Shown here piece by piece: positions 29,264 to 39,873 of a stretch of 64,000 nucleotides of DNA. Every line of letters begins with the position of its first letter. The stretch's first letter is position 1. A model generated the notes under the pieces. The model did not search any database and was not told the DNA's origin. It was given only the letters and a program-made list of their open reading frames with translations. The DNA is from Bordetella genomosp. 7. Lineage in GTDB: Bacteria > Pseudomonadota > Gammaproteobacteria > Burkholderiales > Burkholderiaceae_B. Position numbers and translations under genes: made by a program. The stretch spans positions 310,001 through 374,000 of the forward strand of contig NZ_NEVK01000003.1 of the NCBI RefSeq assembly GCF_002261265.1, written 5' to 3'.

Positions 29264-30379
29264 CTACTTCTGCTCCACCAGGTTCGACAGGGCGTTGCCA
29301 AGTTCCTGCACCGCGCCCCCCACACCTTCGGCGACACCCTTGGCGCTGACGCCGATGGCCTTGGCCAGCCCGCCCATCAGGCGCATCGAGATGTTGTCAT
29401 CCAGCGAAAACTTCGGATCGTCCAGATTGCCCGTCAGCGTAAAGTCGAACGCGACCTCGCCATTGCGGTCCTCCAGTGCGGCGAGCACCGCCTTGCGCGG
29501 CAGCGACGCCAGCGTATCGCCCTTGCCGCCGAATTTCAGGCCGTGCAGTTCAAGATGGCCGGCGGCATTCAATTGGCGCTTCTGGATGCGCGTGCGCATG
29601 TCCAGATCAACCGTGCCGCCTGTCATCGTGGCGCCCGAGCCCTTGTACAAGTAGGGTGCCAACGCCGGCACGGCCACGCCGGCCAGGCGGTTGCGCACGT
29701 CGGCATCCCGGCTGGCCGCGGCCAGCCAGCCATCGACCTCCACCGTGCCGGTATGCGTCCTGGCCGGCACGCGGCCGGTTACTTGCAGCAACGTGCGCTC
29801 ATCGCGCTTGGGAAAATACAGCGGGCCGATCTGCGCCTGCATCTGGTTCAATGACACCTTGTGGGCAGGCTTTGACACAATGGCGTCGTAATAATCCACT
29901 TCGCCATTGCGCAATGTGGCTTTGCCGATTTCGGTTTGCCATTGCTCGGATGGGTCCTTGCCTTCGGCCGCGCTTTCCTGGCGTTTTTCGCGGGCGCGCG
30001 CGGTCAGGGTGGGCAATATTTCCAGTCCGTCCCGCGAGCGGCGCACCGACATGTAATAGTCTTCGACCACCAGCGTATCCAGTACCAGGCGCCGCGACAC
30101 CAGGCTGCGCCAGTCCGGCGTACACACGATGCGGCGGGCGCGCAGCGTCTGCTCGGCGGGCCAGCCTTCCGGCGCGCCCAGCACCACATCGTGCAATACC
30201 ACCTCTTTCAGCCCGACGTCGATGTCGGCCGCCCGCCCGGTAGTTCCCATGAAATCCAGGATGCGCGCCTCGACCACGCGCGCTGCCAGGTGCATGGCCA
30301 ACGCGCCCGCCGCCAGCAGCGTCAGCAGGCAAGCCATAGCAATCAGCAGGATTTTCTTGTGTCTGGGGCTCATGGTCAT
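29264..30379 (-). CDS. DUF748/AsmA-like membrane-anchored protein
   Basis: A 371-residue protein with one N-terminal membrane helix (about residues 9-30) and a long periplasmic part rich in beta strands. The order ILDFMGTTGRAADIDVGLKEVVLHDVVLGAP, LVVEDYYMSVRRSRDGLEILP, and later VTGRVPARTHTGTVEVDGWL and FDFTLTGNLDDPKFSL resembles the AsmA/DUF748/TamB-type envelope proteins, some of which bridge lipids between membranes. It is shorter than most AsmA proteins (about 600). The C-terminus is an amphipathic Ala/Gly helix. The function is not established. It is a single minus-strand gene. Confidence 0.75.
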   Translation of the reverse strand: MTMSPRHKKILLIAMACLLTLLAAGALAMHLAARVVEARILDFMGTTGRAADIDVGLKEVVLHDVVLGAPEGWPAEQTLRARRIVCTPDWRSLVSRRLVLDTLVVEDYYMSVRRSRDGLEILPTLTARAREKRQESAAEGKDPSEQWQTEIGKATLRNGEVDYYDAIVSKPAHKVSLNQMQAQIGPLYFPKRDERTLLQVTGRVPARTHTGTVEVDGWLAAASRDADVRNRLAGVAVPALAPYLYKGSGATMTGGTVDLDMRTRIQKRQLNAAGHLELHGLKFGGKGDTLASLPRKAVLAALEDRNGEVAFDFTLTGNLDDPKFSLDDNISMRLMGGLAKAIGVSAKGVAEGVGGAVQELGNALSNLVEQK

Positions 30380-30648
30380 CCCGCGGCGCGCACGCCATCG
30401 CGAAGGGCGCGCGCGCCGATCGTTGCCTGCAATTATTACGGAATACAGTGCGACAACAGCGCGTCAGCAATTTTCAGGCCTTGCCGCAGCTGCCTGGCAG
30501 CCGATGCGAAGCCGCCAAGCGTGTCCGCGTCTCCAGGCAGATGTTCTTGGTCAGGCGCCCATCGTGTATCCGCCCAAACAACAAAAAACCCGCAAAGCCT
30601 TAGCTGATGCGGGTCTTCTGGTTTCGCTGGACGCCTTGGGACATCCAA

Positions 30649-30740
<92 letters not shown>

Positions 30741-31031
30741 GGTGTCCGATTTCCGTGCCGGGCAAGCCCGGTGGGACGCCGCCTGCGGCGCTGGGCGCCG
30801 TGGTCGTCTGGCAGACGTCCGGACCTTCGCTTCCGAAAAAACGAAGACCGCAACTATATCAGAAAATTTCCGATTGATGTTCGGCAAGGAGCGGCCGCCT
30901 TGTCGGCGGTGGGGGTGTCTGCCAAGCCCGCGCCGGGGGTGGGGCCTCGCGGGTGGATGCGGATCGCGCGCGGCTAAACTTGAGCCCGGCCTTCCCACCC
31001 GGGCGCGGCCCGATCCAGACAGGAGAATTGC

Positions 31032-31814
31032 ATGCTCAAAGGAAAAGTCGCACTGGTCACCGGTTCCACCAGCGGTATCGGGCTGGGGATCGCCGCCGCA
31101 TTCGCCCAGCAGGGCGCCAATGTCGTCCTGAACGGTTTTGGCGATGCCGCCCAGATCGAAAAGCTGCGCGCCGACCTTGCCAGCCGGCATGGTGTGCAAG
31201 TGTTGTACGACGGCGCCGACCTGTCGCGCGGCGACGCGGTGCGGCAGCTGGTCGAGAACGCCGTGCAATCGCTGGGGCGCATCGATATCCTGGTCAACAA
31301 TGCCGGCATCCAGCACACTGCGCCGATCGAAGAATTTCCAGCCGAGAAGTGGGACGCCATTCTGGCGCTCAATCTGTCGGCCGTGTTCCACGGCACCGCC
31401 GCCGCCTTGCCCCACATGAAGAAGCAGGGCTGGGGGCGCATCATCAATATCGCGTCGGCGCACGGTCTGGTCGGTTCCGCGAACAAGTCGGCCTATGTTG
31501 CCGCCAAGCACGGCGTGGTGGGGCTGACCAAGGTCACCGCGCTGGAAACCGCAGGCACGGGTATTACCGCCAACGCAATTTGCCCGGGATGGGTGCGCAC
31601 CGCCCTGGTCGAAAAACAGATCACCGCGCTGGCCGAACAACACCACATCGACCAGGACGCGGCCGCCCGCGAGCTGCTCGGCGAAAAACAGCCGTCGCTG
31701 CAATTCGTCACGCCCGAACAACTGGGCGGCACGGCCGTATACCTGGCGTCGGACGCCGCCGCGCAAGTAACCGGAACGACCATCTCGGTGGACGGCGGCT
31801 GGACGGCACGCTGA
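31032..31814 (+). CDS. bdhA: 3-hydroxybutyrate dehydrogenase (SDR family)
   Basis: A 260-residue short-chain dehydrogenase. It has the NAD-binding TGSTSGIGLGIA, NNAGIQH, and the catalytic set Ser142, Tyr155 and Lys159 (IASAHGLVGSANKSAYVAAKHG). The motif IQHTAPIEEFP and the C-terminal VTGTTISVDGGWTA are characteristic of D-3-hydroxybutyrate dehydrogenases that interconvert 3-hydroxybutyrate and acetoacetate in polyhydroxybutyrate turnover. A strong AGGAGA precedes the ATG. yaaA follows by 49 bases and may be co-transcribed. Confidence 0.93.
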   Translation: MLKGKVALVTGSTSGIGLGIAAAFAQQGANVVLNGFGDAAQIEKLRADLASRHGVQVLYDGADLSRGDAVRQLVENAVQSLGRIDILVNNAGIQHTAPIEEFPAEKWDAILALNLSAVFHGTAAALPHMKKQGWGRIINIASAHGLVGSANKSAYVAAKHGVVGLTKVTALETAGTGITANAICPGWVRTALVEKQITALAEQHHIDQDAAARELLGEKQPSLQFVTPEQLGGTAVYLASDAAAQVTGTTISVDGGWTAR

Positions 31815-31863
31815 TCGGCGCGTTGCGCAACAGACACAAGACTAACCAAGGAACCCCCCGAAT

Positions 31864-32634
31864 ATGTTGTTCTTGCTTTCCCCTGCCAAGAAACTGGATT
31901 ACGACACCCCTGTTCATATCGAGCAGCACACCCAGCCTCTGTTTGTTGACCAGGCCGCGGCCCTGATCAAGGTGCTGAAGGCCTTGTCGGCGGACGAAGT
32001 GGCCGGATTGATGAGCCTGAGCCCGGCGCTGGCCGAGCTGAACGTGGCGCGTTACGCCGCCTGGTCGCGCAAGTTCACGCAGCACAACGCCCGGCAGGCC
32101 GTGCTGGCCTTCAACGGCGACGTCTACGAAGGCCTGCAGGCCGCCACGCTGTCCCCGGCCCGGCTCGAATGGGCGCAGGAACACGTGGCCATTCTCAGCG
32201 GCCTGTATGGCGTGCTGCGCCCGCTGGACCTGATGCAGCCGTATCGCCTGGAAATGGGCACGCGGCTCGCCACCCCCAAAGGCAAGAACCTGTACGAATA
32301 CTGGGGTAGCGCCATCGCCGATTACCTGAACGAACGCCTGGCGGGGCAGAAAACGCCTGTCGTCGTCAACCTGGCGTCCGAAGAATATTTCAAGGCCGTG
32401 GACCTGAAAGTGCTGAAGGCGCGCGTGGTGCAATGCGTGTTCCAGGACTGGAAGAACGGCGCCTGGAAGGTGATCAGCTTTCACGCCAAGCGCGCCCGTG
32501 GGCTGATGGCCCGCTACGCCATTGAACACAAGGTAGGCAAACCCGAAGGCTTGCAGAAGTTCGACAGCGAAGGCTACGCGTACGATCCGTCGGCTTCGAG
32601 CCCCGACAAGCTGGTGTTCCGGCGCAAGGTCTAG
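31864..32634 (+). CDS. yaaA: peroxide stress protein YaaA (DUF328/UPF0246)
   Basis: A 256-residue protein with the YaaA start MLFLLSPAKKLDYDTP, the central FNGDVYEGLQAATL and LSGLYGVLRPLDLMQPYRLEMGT motifs, NLASEEYFKAV, and the SFHAKRARGLMARYAI helix. Length and motifs match the family throughout. In E. coli YaaA binds DNA, lowers free iron and limits Fenton damage during peroxide stress. The MFS gene begins nine bases after its stop, suggesting co-transcription. Confidence 0.95.
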   Translation: MLFLLSPAKKLDYDTPVHIEQHTQPLFVDQAAALIKVLKALSADEVAGLMSLSPALAELNVARYAAWSRKFTQHNARQAVLAFNGDVYEGLQAATLSPARLEWAQEHVAILSGLYGVLRPLDLMQPYRLEMGTRLATPKGKNLYEYWGSAIADYLNERLAGQKTPVVVNLASEEYFKAVDLKVLKARVVQCVFQDWKNGAWKVISFHAKRARGLMARYAIEHKVGKPEGLQKFDSEGYAYDPSASSPDKLVFRRKV

Positions 32635-32643
32635 GCGCGCGCC

Positions 32644-33861
32644 ATGTCCGCAGGGCTGCGCGTCTTTCTGGTGTTTTCGCTGGGATACCTGGTTTCGTAC
32701 TTGTTCCGGGGCGTCAATATTGGGTTCGGCCCCTATCTGACGCAGGAGTTCAATCTATCGGCGGGCGACCTGGGCACGCTGACCAGCCTGTATTTCCTGG
32801 GGTTTGCGCTGATGCAGATCCCGGGCGGGCTGCTGCTCGACACTTGGGGTCCAAGGCGCGTCAACGCGCTGATGCTGTTGCTCGCGGCGCTGGGCACGTT
32901 GGTGTACGGGTACGCCGACGGCTTGCCGGGGTTGATGCTGGGGCGCCTGCTGATCGGCGCCGGCGTAGCTGTCTGCCTGGGCGCGGCCTTCCAGGCGCTG
33001 GCGCAGAACTTCCCGCTGGCGCGCCTGCCGTTGGTCAACGGGCTGGTCATGGCCGTGGGCGGACTTGGCGGGGTGCTGGTCGGCTCGCCGCTGTCATGGG
33101 TGCTGGCGCGCAGTTCCTGGCAGGCCGTCAGCGTGGCGCTGGCGTTTTTCACGGTGGCCGTGGCGGCGCTGATCTGGTGCGGCGCGCCGCGCGAAAGCGC
33201 GCGTCATCGCCCCGTGCCGACGCTCGCCGAGCAGTGGCGCGGCACATGGGCATTGCTTTGCGACGCGCGCTTCTGGCGGCTGGTGTCCCTGCCGGTGATG
33301 ACGGGCGGGGCCTTCTATGGCGTGCAATCCCTGTGGGCGCGCCCCTATCTGCATGATGTCAACGGCCTGGATGCCGCCTATGCGGCGGGGTTGGTGTCGT
33401 TGCTTGGCATCGCGATGATGGCGGGCAATGTCGGGCTGGGCGCTCTGGCGCGCCGCCTCGAGCGCATGGGGCTGGGGCTATACGGGTTCGGGGGCGCCTG
33501 TATGGTGCTTTTCCTGCTGACGCAGACCCTGATCATGATGCAGGCGCCCATACCGCTGGGCGTGCTGTGGGCCAGCTACGGCGCGTTCGGCTCGGCCAAC
33601 ATCCTGGTCTACGCGCTGCTGGCGGGCGAGTTCCCGCGCGAACTGCTGGGCCGTGTCGCCTCGACGACCAATCTGCTGATGTTCATCACCATCTTCCTGT
33701 GCCAGGTGGGCATGGGCTGGATCGTCGATCTGTGGCCGCGTACCGCGGGCAGCTATCCGCCCGCCGCCCACCTGGCGGCCTGGGGCGTGGTGCTGGTCCT
33801 GCAGGTGGCGGCCGCGGCCTGGTATTTCTGGCCCGGGCGCGCGGGCGCCGCGGCGCGCTAG
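32644..33861 (+). CDS. MFS transporter
   Basis: A 405-residue protein with about twelve hydrophobic helices. The first half includes FRGVNIGFGPYLTQEFNLSAGDLGTLTSLYFLGFALMQIPGG and LLDTWGPRR, the MFS motif A equivalent between helices 2 and 3. No substrate-specific motif was recognised. Relatives include nitrate/sialate-like and aromatic-acid carriers, so the solute is open. It begins nine bases after yaaA and converges on the FUSC gene with an 18-base gap. The extreme C-terminus is Ala/Gly/Arg-rich. Confidence 0.85.
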   Translation: MSAGLRVFLVFSLGYLVSYLFRGVNIGFGPYLTQEFNLSAGDLGTLTSLYFLGFALMQIPGGLLLDTWGPRRVNALMLLLAALGTLVYGYADGLPGLMLGRLLIGAGVAVCLGAAFQALAQNFPLARLPLVNGLVMAVGGLGGVLVGSPLSWVLARSSWQAVSVALAFFTVAVAALIWCGAPRESARHRPVPTLAEQWRGTWALLCDARFWRLVSLPVMTGGAFYGVQSLWARPYLHDVNGLDAAYAAGLVSLLGIAMMAGNVGLGALARRLERMGLGLYGFGGACMVLFLLTQTLIMMQAPIPLGVLWASYGAFGSANILVYALLAGEFPRELLGRVASTTNLLMFITIFLCQVGMGWIVDLWPRTAGSYPPAAHLAAWGVVLVLQVAAAAWYFWPGRAGAAAR

Positions 33862-33879
33862 CACGCGCAAACGCGCCGC

Positions 33880-36099
33880 TCAGGCGGCCGTCGCCACCGG
33901 GCGGCGCTGAGGCGGGTCGGCCACCGCGGCCAGTTCCTGCCGTATCTGCGTCGAGGCCCGCAACATCTGCTTCAGCGGGTAGGCCAGCGCCGCCAGGTCG
34001 CCTTCGGTATCGAATTGCGCGGGCAGGTTCGTCGGCGCCGGCCGGCGGTCGTCCAGCATGTCCACGATATCGACCAGGGCCTTGCGCATGGGCGGCGGCG
34101 TGTCTTTCAGATTGGCCAGCAGGGGCACGGCCGCAGTGATCTGCGAAGCCATGATGTGGTTCTGGATCAGCAGATTGTTGAACTCGGGCACATTGCTCTG
34201 GTGAGAGCGCGGCTCGCTGATCATGCGATAGAAGGCTTCGGCAAAATTGCTGAAGGCGATATGAACGTTCTTGCGCGCCAGGCGCCAGGCGATGTCGGCT
34301 TCTTCGGCCGAGGGCATATCGTCGGCCGGCGTCTCGCCGCTGGCCGACGCCTGCATGGCGCGCACATACTCCAGGCCCGTGCGCAGGTATTCGCGGTTGG
34401 CGTTGGTGGCCGCGCGCGCCAGCGGCTTCATGTAGCGCGCTTCCCACCAGGGCAGCACATAGCTGCATACCAGGGCAATGGCGCAGCCCAGCGCGGTGTC
34501 GAGCGCCCGCTCGCCTATCACTTCCATGGATACCGTGCCGGTCGCCACGAAGTGGAACACCAGAACCACGAACAATGTATTGAATATGGCGCTGGCCATG
34601 TAATTCAACTGCACCAGGCTGTTGCCCATGATGCATGCCGCCAGCAGCACTACGAACAACACTTCGGGCCGGTTCGTCACGCGGAACAGCGCCAGCGCCA
34701 GCATGCAACCGATCAAGGTGCCCACCAGCCGGAATCCGTTGCGCTGGCGCGTCAGGGCGAAACCCGGCTTCATGATGATGATGATGGTCAGCAGCACCCA
34801 GTAGCTGTGCGCGGCCGTCAGCTGCGGAGCCACCCAGCCGCCTATCATCGCCATGGCGATGGCCCCGGCCAGCGCCACGCGCACCGCGTAGCGAAAGTAG
34901 GGCGAATCCAGCCGCAGGTTGCTGGTCAGCATGCCCAGGCGCAGCTCCTGGCGCGACATGAACTGCGTCAGCGATTTATTGATGCGCACGGCGCTGGTGG
35001 GTTCGGCATCCGGACGCGCTTCGGTATGGGCCGCCAGCTTGCCCACGATGCGCGCCGCGTTGCGCAGGCGGCGCAGCACCTGCACGATCAGGGCCAGCAT
35101 TTCGGGATCTCGCTCGGCCATGCCCTGCGCGCGGAACTGCTCGATTTCGTATTCGATCGCGCGCAGTTCGGCCTTCGTGCTGCTGCGTGGGTTGCTGTGC
35201 TTGCCGCGCGACACATCCAGCGCAATGCGGTTGAGCTCTATCGCCATTTTGGCCAGCGCGTCGCGCATGAATATCAGGCAGTCGTGGCCGGCAAGGCCGC
35301 GCCGCAATGTGGCGTAGTCGGTGTGGGTGGCCACCAGCGTGTCCAGCAGCTGCAGCATGTCGACGAACAGGTTCCACAGCATCACCTTCTCGGCATCGCG
35401 GTAGCCGTGTCCGCGCGGCAGGCGCCGCAACACGATGTCCCTGGCAGCCTGGTGCTTCTCGGTCATCACGGACTGCGACCGGATCAGGGCCGGGTAGATG
35501 TCGTCCAGGTCGGTGGCCTCGTCATAGAATCGGCTGCGCGCGGCCATGTAGTCGGCTGTGGCGAACAGGGCCACCGACATGGCCTGGCGTTCCTCGCGCA
35601 ACCAGAGCAGCCGGCTGAAACCCACGCTGAACAGAAGATAGAACAGCGCGCCGCCCAGGGTGGCGGCGGAATGCGCCAGCACCTGGTCGGGCGTCAGCGG
35701 GCTGTGCATGGTCAGCGTCATGATCAACAGCCCGGCAAAGCCGATCAGCCCGCCCCGCTTGCCGAACACCGAGAACATCGAAAACAGGAAGCACTGGGCA
35801 ATGACCAGCAGCCACAGCAGCAGGGGATAGGTCGAGGCGGCCCCGGTGATCGTGACCGCGGCGGTGGCCAGCGCCGCGCCGCCCAGCATCTCGTTGGTGC
35901 GATGCTGCTGCGGCCCCCCGGGCTGGTCGATGATGGCCAGGCATTGCGCGCCGAAGGTGGCCACCAGGCCGATGCTGTATTGGCCGAACACCCCGCCCAG
36001 CACCATGACCGGCAGCAGCATGCCCACCCCTTGCCGCACCCCGCCAAAGAAGTAGTGGCTGTACAGAAAGCGGGGAATGGCGGCGATGCGCAGGTCCAT
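33880..36099 (-). CDS. FUSC family inner-membrane protein (YccS/AaeB-like)
   Basis: A 739-residue protein with the duplicated fusaric-acid-resistance layout: an N-terminal block of about five hydrophobic segments (residues 15-165), a cytoplasmic helical region (about 170-395) and a second membrane block (about 405-540, including SYWVLLTIIIIMKPGFALTRQRNGFRLVGTLIGC), followed by a second soluble domain. The PGFALTRQR...R..GT..G stretch is the FUSC signature. Members export aromatic carboxylic acids or act in envelope stress. The open frame continues upstream of the ATG at 36099 with no better ATG. No membrane-fusion partner gene is adjacent. Confidence 0.85.
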   Translation of the reverse strand: MDLRIAAIPRFLYSHYFFGGVRQGVGMLLPVMVLGGVFGQYSIGLVATFGAQCLAIIDQPGGPQQHRTNEMLGGAALATAAVTITGAASTYPLLLWLLVIAQCFLFSMFSVFGKRGGLIGFAGLLIMTLTMHSPLTPDQVLAHSAATLGGALFYLLFSVGFSRLLWLREERQAMSVALFATADYMAARSRFYDEATDLDDIYPALIRSQSVMTEKHQAARDIVLRRLPRGHGYRDAEKVMLWNLFVDMLQLLDTLVATHTDYATLRRGLAGHDCLIFMRDALAKMAIELNRIALDVSRGKHSNPRSSTKAELRAIEYEIEQFRAQGMAERDPEMLALIVQVLRRLRNAARIVGKLAAHTEARPDAEPTSAVRINKSLTQFMSRQELRLGMLTSNLRLDSPYFRYAVRVALAGAIAMAMIGGWVAPQLTAAHSYWVLLTIIIIMKPGFALTRQRNGFRLVGTLIGCMLALALFRVTNRPEVLFVVLLAACIMGNSLVQLNYMASAIFNTLFVVLVFHFVATGTVSMEVIGERALDTALGCAIALVCSYVLPWWEARYMKPLARAATNANREYLRTGLEYVRAMQASASGETPADDMPSAEEADIAWRLARKNVHIAFSNFAEAFYRMISEPRSHQSNVPEFNNLLIQNHIMASQITAAVPLLANLKDTPPPMRKALVDIVDMLDDRRPAPTNLPAQFDTEGDLAALAYPLKQMLRASTQIRQELAAVADPPQRRPVATAA

Positions 36100-36559
36100 G
36101 TAGCGGCCGATGAAAGGGATGACGGCCCAAGTATAGAAAGATGCGACGGTTTTGGGGGCCGGATCGGTCGCCCGGCGGGGGCGGCGTGTCGATTTGCTAC
36201 CGATGCCGCAACGCGGTAAAGTCGCTTTCTTGCGCCGGTGTGTCTATCCGAAGCCGGCGATCAGGCCAACGGGCTGCCCGGGCTACATTCCGGGTGCTGC
36301 GCGCCAGTAATAACTGCCGTTTGGCCGCGCCACAAGCGTGTGTTGCCAAGGCTTCCATTTCGACCTCCAGCGTCCCCCAGGGGCGTTTGCGCTGCGTTCC
36401 CGACGAACGCGTGCCGGGTCGGCAGGGTGTCCGGGTGGCGAGGCTCCGTGAGTCTCAAAGCGCCGGATCATGTTGCCGGTTCCGGTCCGGGTTCAGTCGC
36501 CGCCATATCCGGGCGGGCGACGGTCAGGAAAACAGAGCCGGTACTGAAAGGAATACAAC
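36100..36559. other. long gene-free region before ilvI
   Basis: About 460 bases without a convincing gene separate the divergent FUSC and ilvI starts. AAAGGA just before 36560 is the ilvI ribosome-binding site. I looked for a leader peptide rich in Ile/Val/Leu codons with an attenuator and found no clear one. The length leaves room for a structured ilvI leader and for the FUSC promoter. Confidence 0.5.
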
Positions 36560-38278
36560 ATGGAAACCATAGGCGCCGATATCGTCGTGCGCTGCCTGGC
36601 CGAAGAAGGCGTCGAGCACGTTTTCGGCTATCCCGGCGGCGCGGTGCTGTACATCTACGACGCGATTTTCAAGCAAGACAAGTTCAAGCACATTCTGGTT
36701 CGTCACGAGCAGGCCGCCGTGCACGCCGCCGATGCGTACTCGCGCGCATCGCAAAAGGTGGGCGTGTGCATCGTCACCAGCGGTCCGGGCGTCACCAATG
36801 CCGTCACCGGCATTGCCACGGCCTACATGGATTCGATTCCCATGGTCATCATCAGCGGGCAGGTGCCCACTGCGGCCATAGGCGAAGACGCGTTCCAGGA
36901 ATGCGACACGGTGGGCATCACCCGTCCGTGCGTCAAGCACAACTTCCTGGTGCGCGACGTCAAAGACCTGGCCGAGACCATGCGCAGGGCGTTCTATATC
37001 GCCCGCACGGGGCGGCCCGGCCCGGTGCTGGTCGACATTCCCAAAGACATCACGCTGCAACCCTGCAAGTATGTGCCGCCCAAGGGCGAGATCAGCATGC
37101 GTTCGTACGCGCCGGTCACCAAGGGTCACCAGGGCCAGATCAAAAAGGCCGTGCAGATGCTGCTGGCCGCCGAGCGGCCCATGATTTACGCCGGCGGCGG
37201 GGTCATCCTGTCCGATGCCGCTGCCGAACTGCAACGCGTGGTCGAGCAGCTGGGCGCGCCGTGCACCACCACGCTCATGGGGCTGGGCGGCATGCCGGGC
37301 ACAAGCCGCCAGTTCGTCGGCATGCCGGGCATGCACGGCACCTACGAAGCCAACATGGCCATGCAGCACTGCGACGTGCTGCTGGCGGTGGGCGCGCGCT
37401 TTGACGACCGCGTCATCGGCAACCCGCGCCACTTTGCGCAGAACGCCCGCAAGATCGTCCATATCGATATCGATCCTTCTTCGATTTCCAAGCGCGTGCG
37501 CGTCGACGTGCCCATCGTCGGCAACGTCAAGGACGTGCTGGCCGAGTTCAGTGCGCAGTACGACGCCGCGCGCGCCGAGGTCAAGGCCCCGCCTTCGCTC
37601 GAAAAGTGGTGGCAGCAGATCGAGGTCTGGCGGGGCAAGGAATGCCTGAAGTACGCCAACTCCGACGAAGTCATCAAGCCGCAGTACGTCGTCGAGAAGC
37701 TCTGGGAAGTCACCGGCGGCGACGCCTTTGTGACGTCGGATGTCGGTCAACACCAGATGTGGGCCGCGCAGTACTACAAGTTCGACAAGCCGCGCCGCTG
37801 GATCAATTCCGGTGGCCTGGGCACGATGGGGGTGGGGTTGCCGTACGCCATGGGCGTGCAGATGGCCAATCCTGGCGCCGACATCGCCGTCATCACGGGC
37901 GAGGCGTCCATCCAGATGAACATCCAGGAACTCTCCACGTGCCAGCAGTACCACCTGACGCCCAAGATCGTCTGCCTGAACAACCGGTTCCTGGGCATGG
38001 TGCGGCAATGGCAGCAGATCGACTACGGGTCGCGCTATTCCGAGTCGTACATGGATTCGCTGCCCGATTTCGTGAAGGTGGCCGAAGCCTACGGACACGT
38101 GGGGCTGCGCATTGAACGGCCGGCAGATGTCGAGCCGGCGCTGCGCGAAGCATTCAAGAAGCACAAGGACCGCCTCGTCTTCCTGGACTTCATCACCGAC
38201 CGCACCGAGAACGTGTGGCCCATGGTGAAGGCCGGCCGCGGGCTGACCGAGATGCTGCTCGGCTCAGAAGACCTGTAA
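36560..38278 (+). CDS. ilvI: acetolactate synthase large (catalytic) subunit
   Basis: A 572-residue thiamine-diphosphate enzyme, normal for AHAS. It has the catalytic Glu50 in VRHEQAAVHAADAYSR, the PMVIISGQV region, an FAD-binding middle domain, and the TPP/Mg motif near residue 450, which reads GEAS followed by IQMNIQELSTC, where E. coli has GDGS. It condenses two pyruvates to acetolactate, or pyruvate with 2-oxobutyrate, for Val/Leu/Ile synthesis. ilvN begins ten bases downstream with a strong ribosome-binding site, then ilvC: the classic ilvI-ilvN-ilvC order. Confidence 0.96.
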   Translation: METIGADIVVRCLAEEGVEHVFGYPGGAVLYIYDAIFKQDKFKHILVRHEQAAVHAADAYSRASQKVGVCIVTSGPGVTNAVTGIATAYMDSIPMVIISGQVPTAAIGEDAFQECDTVGITRPCVKHNFLVRDVKDLAETMRRAFYIARTGRPGPVLVDIPKDITLQPCKYVPPKGEISMRSYAPVTKGHQGQIKKAVQMLLAAERPMIYAGGGVILSDAAAELQRVVEQLGAPCTTTLMGLGGMPGTSRQFVGMPGMHGTYEANMAMQHCDVLLAVGARFDDRVIGNPRHFAQNARKIVHIDIDPSSISKRVRVDVPIVGNVKDVLAEFSAQYDAARAEVKAPPSLEKWWQQIEVWRGKECLKYANSDEVIKPQYVVEKLWEVTGGDAFVTSDVGQHQMWAAQYYKFDKPRRWINSGGLGTMGVGLPYAMGVQMANPGADIAVITGEASIQMNIQELSTCQQYHLTPKIVCLNNRFLGMVRQWQQIDYGSRYSESYMDSLPDFVKVAEAYGHVGLRIERPADVEPALREAFKKHKDRLVFLDFITDRTENVWPMVKAGRGLTEMLLGSEDL

Positions 38279-38288
38279 GGAGGCGACC

Positions 38289-38780
38289 ATGAAACATGTG
38301 ATTTCCGTGCTCATGGAAAACGAACCCGGCGCGCTGTCGCGCGTGGTGGGTTTGTTTTCGGCTCGTGGCTACAACATCGAAACCCTCACCGTGGCGCCCA
38401 CTGAAGACGCCACCTTGTCGCGCCTTACCGTGGTCACGGTGGGCTCCGACGACGTCATCGAACAGATCACCAAGCACCTTAACCGCCTGGTGGACGTGGT
38501 GAAGGTGGTCGACCTGACCGAAGGTTCGCACATCGAGCGCGAGCTCATGCTTATCAAGGTGCGCGCCGTCGGCAAGGAACGCGAGGAAATGAAGCGCATG
38601 GCCGATATTTTCCGCGGCCGCATCATCGACGTCACCGATAAGTCTTACACCATCGAACTGACCGGCGTGCAGGAAAAAATCCAGGCGTTCATCGACGCAC
38701 TGGACCGCAGCGCCATCCTGGAAACCGTGCGCACCGGCGTGTCCGGCATCGGGCGCGGCGAACGGATCCTGAAACTCTGA
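38289..38780 (+). CDS. ilvN: acetolactate synthase small (regulatory) subunit
   Basis: A 163-residue protein of standard IlvH/IlvN length. Residues 3-78 form the ACT domain (MKHVISVLMENEPGALSRVVGLFSARGYNIETLTV), with the asparagine and glycine positions that bind valine for feedback inhibition. The C-terminal domain (ELMLIKVRAVGKEREEMKRMADIFRGRIIDV) activates the catalytic subunit. AGGAGG directly before the ATG gives strong translation. It sits between ilvI and ilvC. Confidence 0.96.
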   Translation: MKHVISVLMENEPGALSRVVGLFSARGYNIETLTVAPTEDATLSRLTVVTVGSDDVIEQITKHLNRLVDVVKVVDLTEGSHIERELMLIKVRAVGKEREEMKRMADIFRGRIIDVTDKSYTIELTGVQEKIQAFIDALDRSAILETVRTGVSGIGRGERILKL

Positions 38781-38807
38781 GGCCTGCGGGCCTTGCATCC
38801 ATCCTGA

Positions 38808-39860
<1,053 letters not shown>

Positions 39861-39873
39861 TCGTCCCACCTAT

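Noticed and set aside
34015-36219. 734-codon open frame antisense to the FUSC gene
   Set aside because: His/Gln-rich composition and no family features; the FUSC protein has clear membrane segments and motifs.
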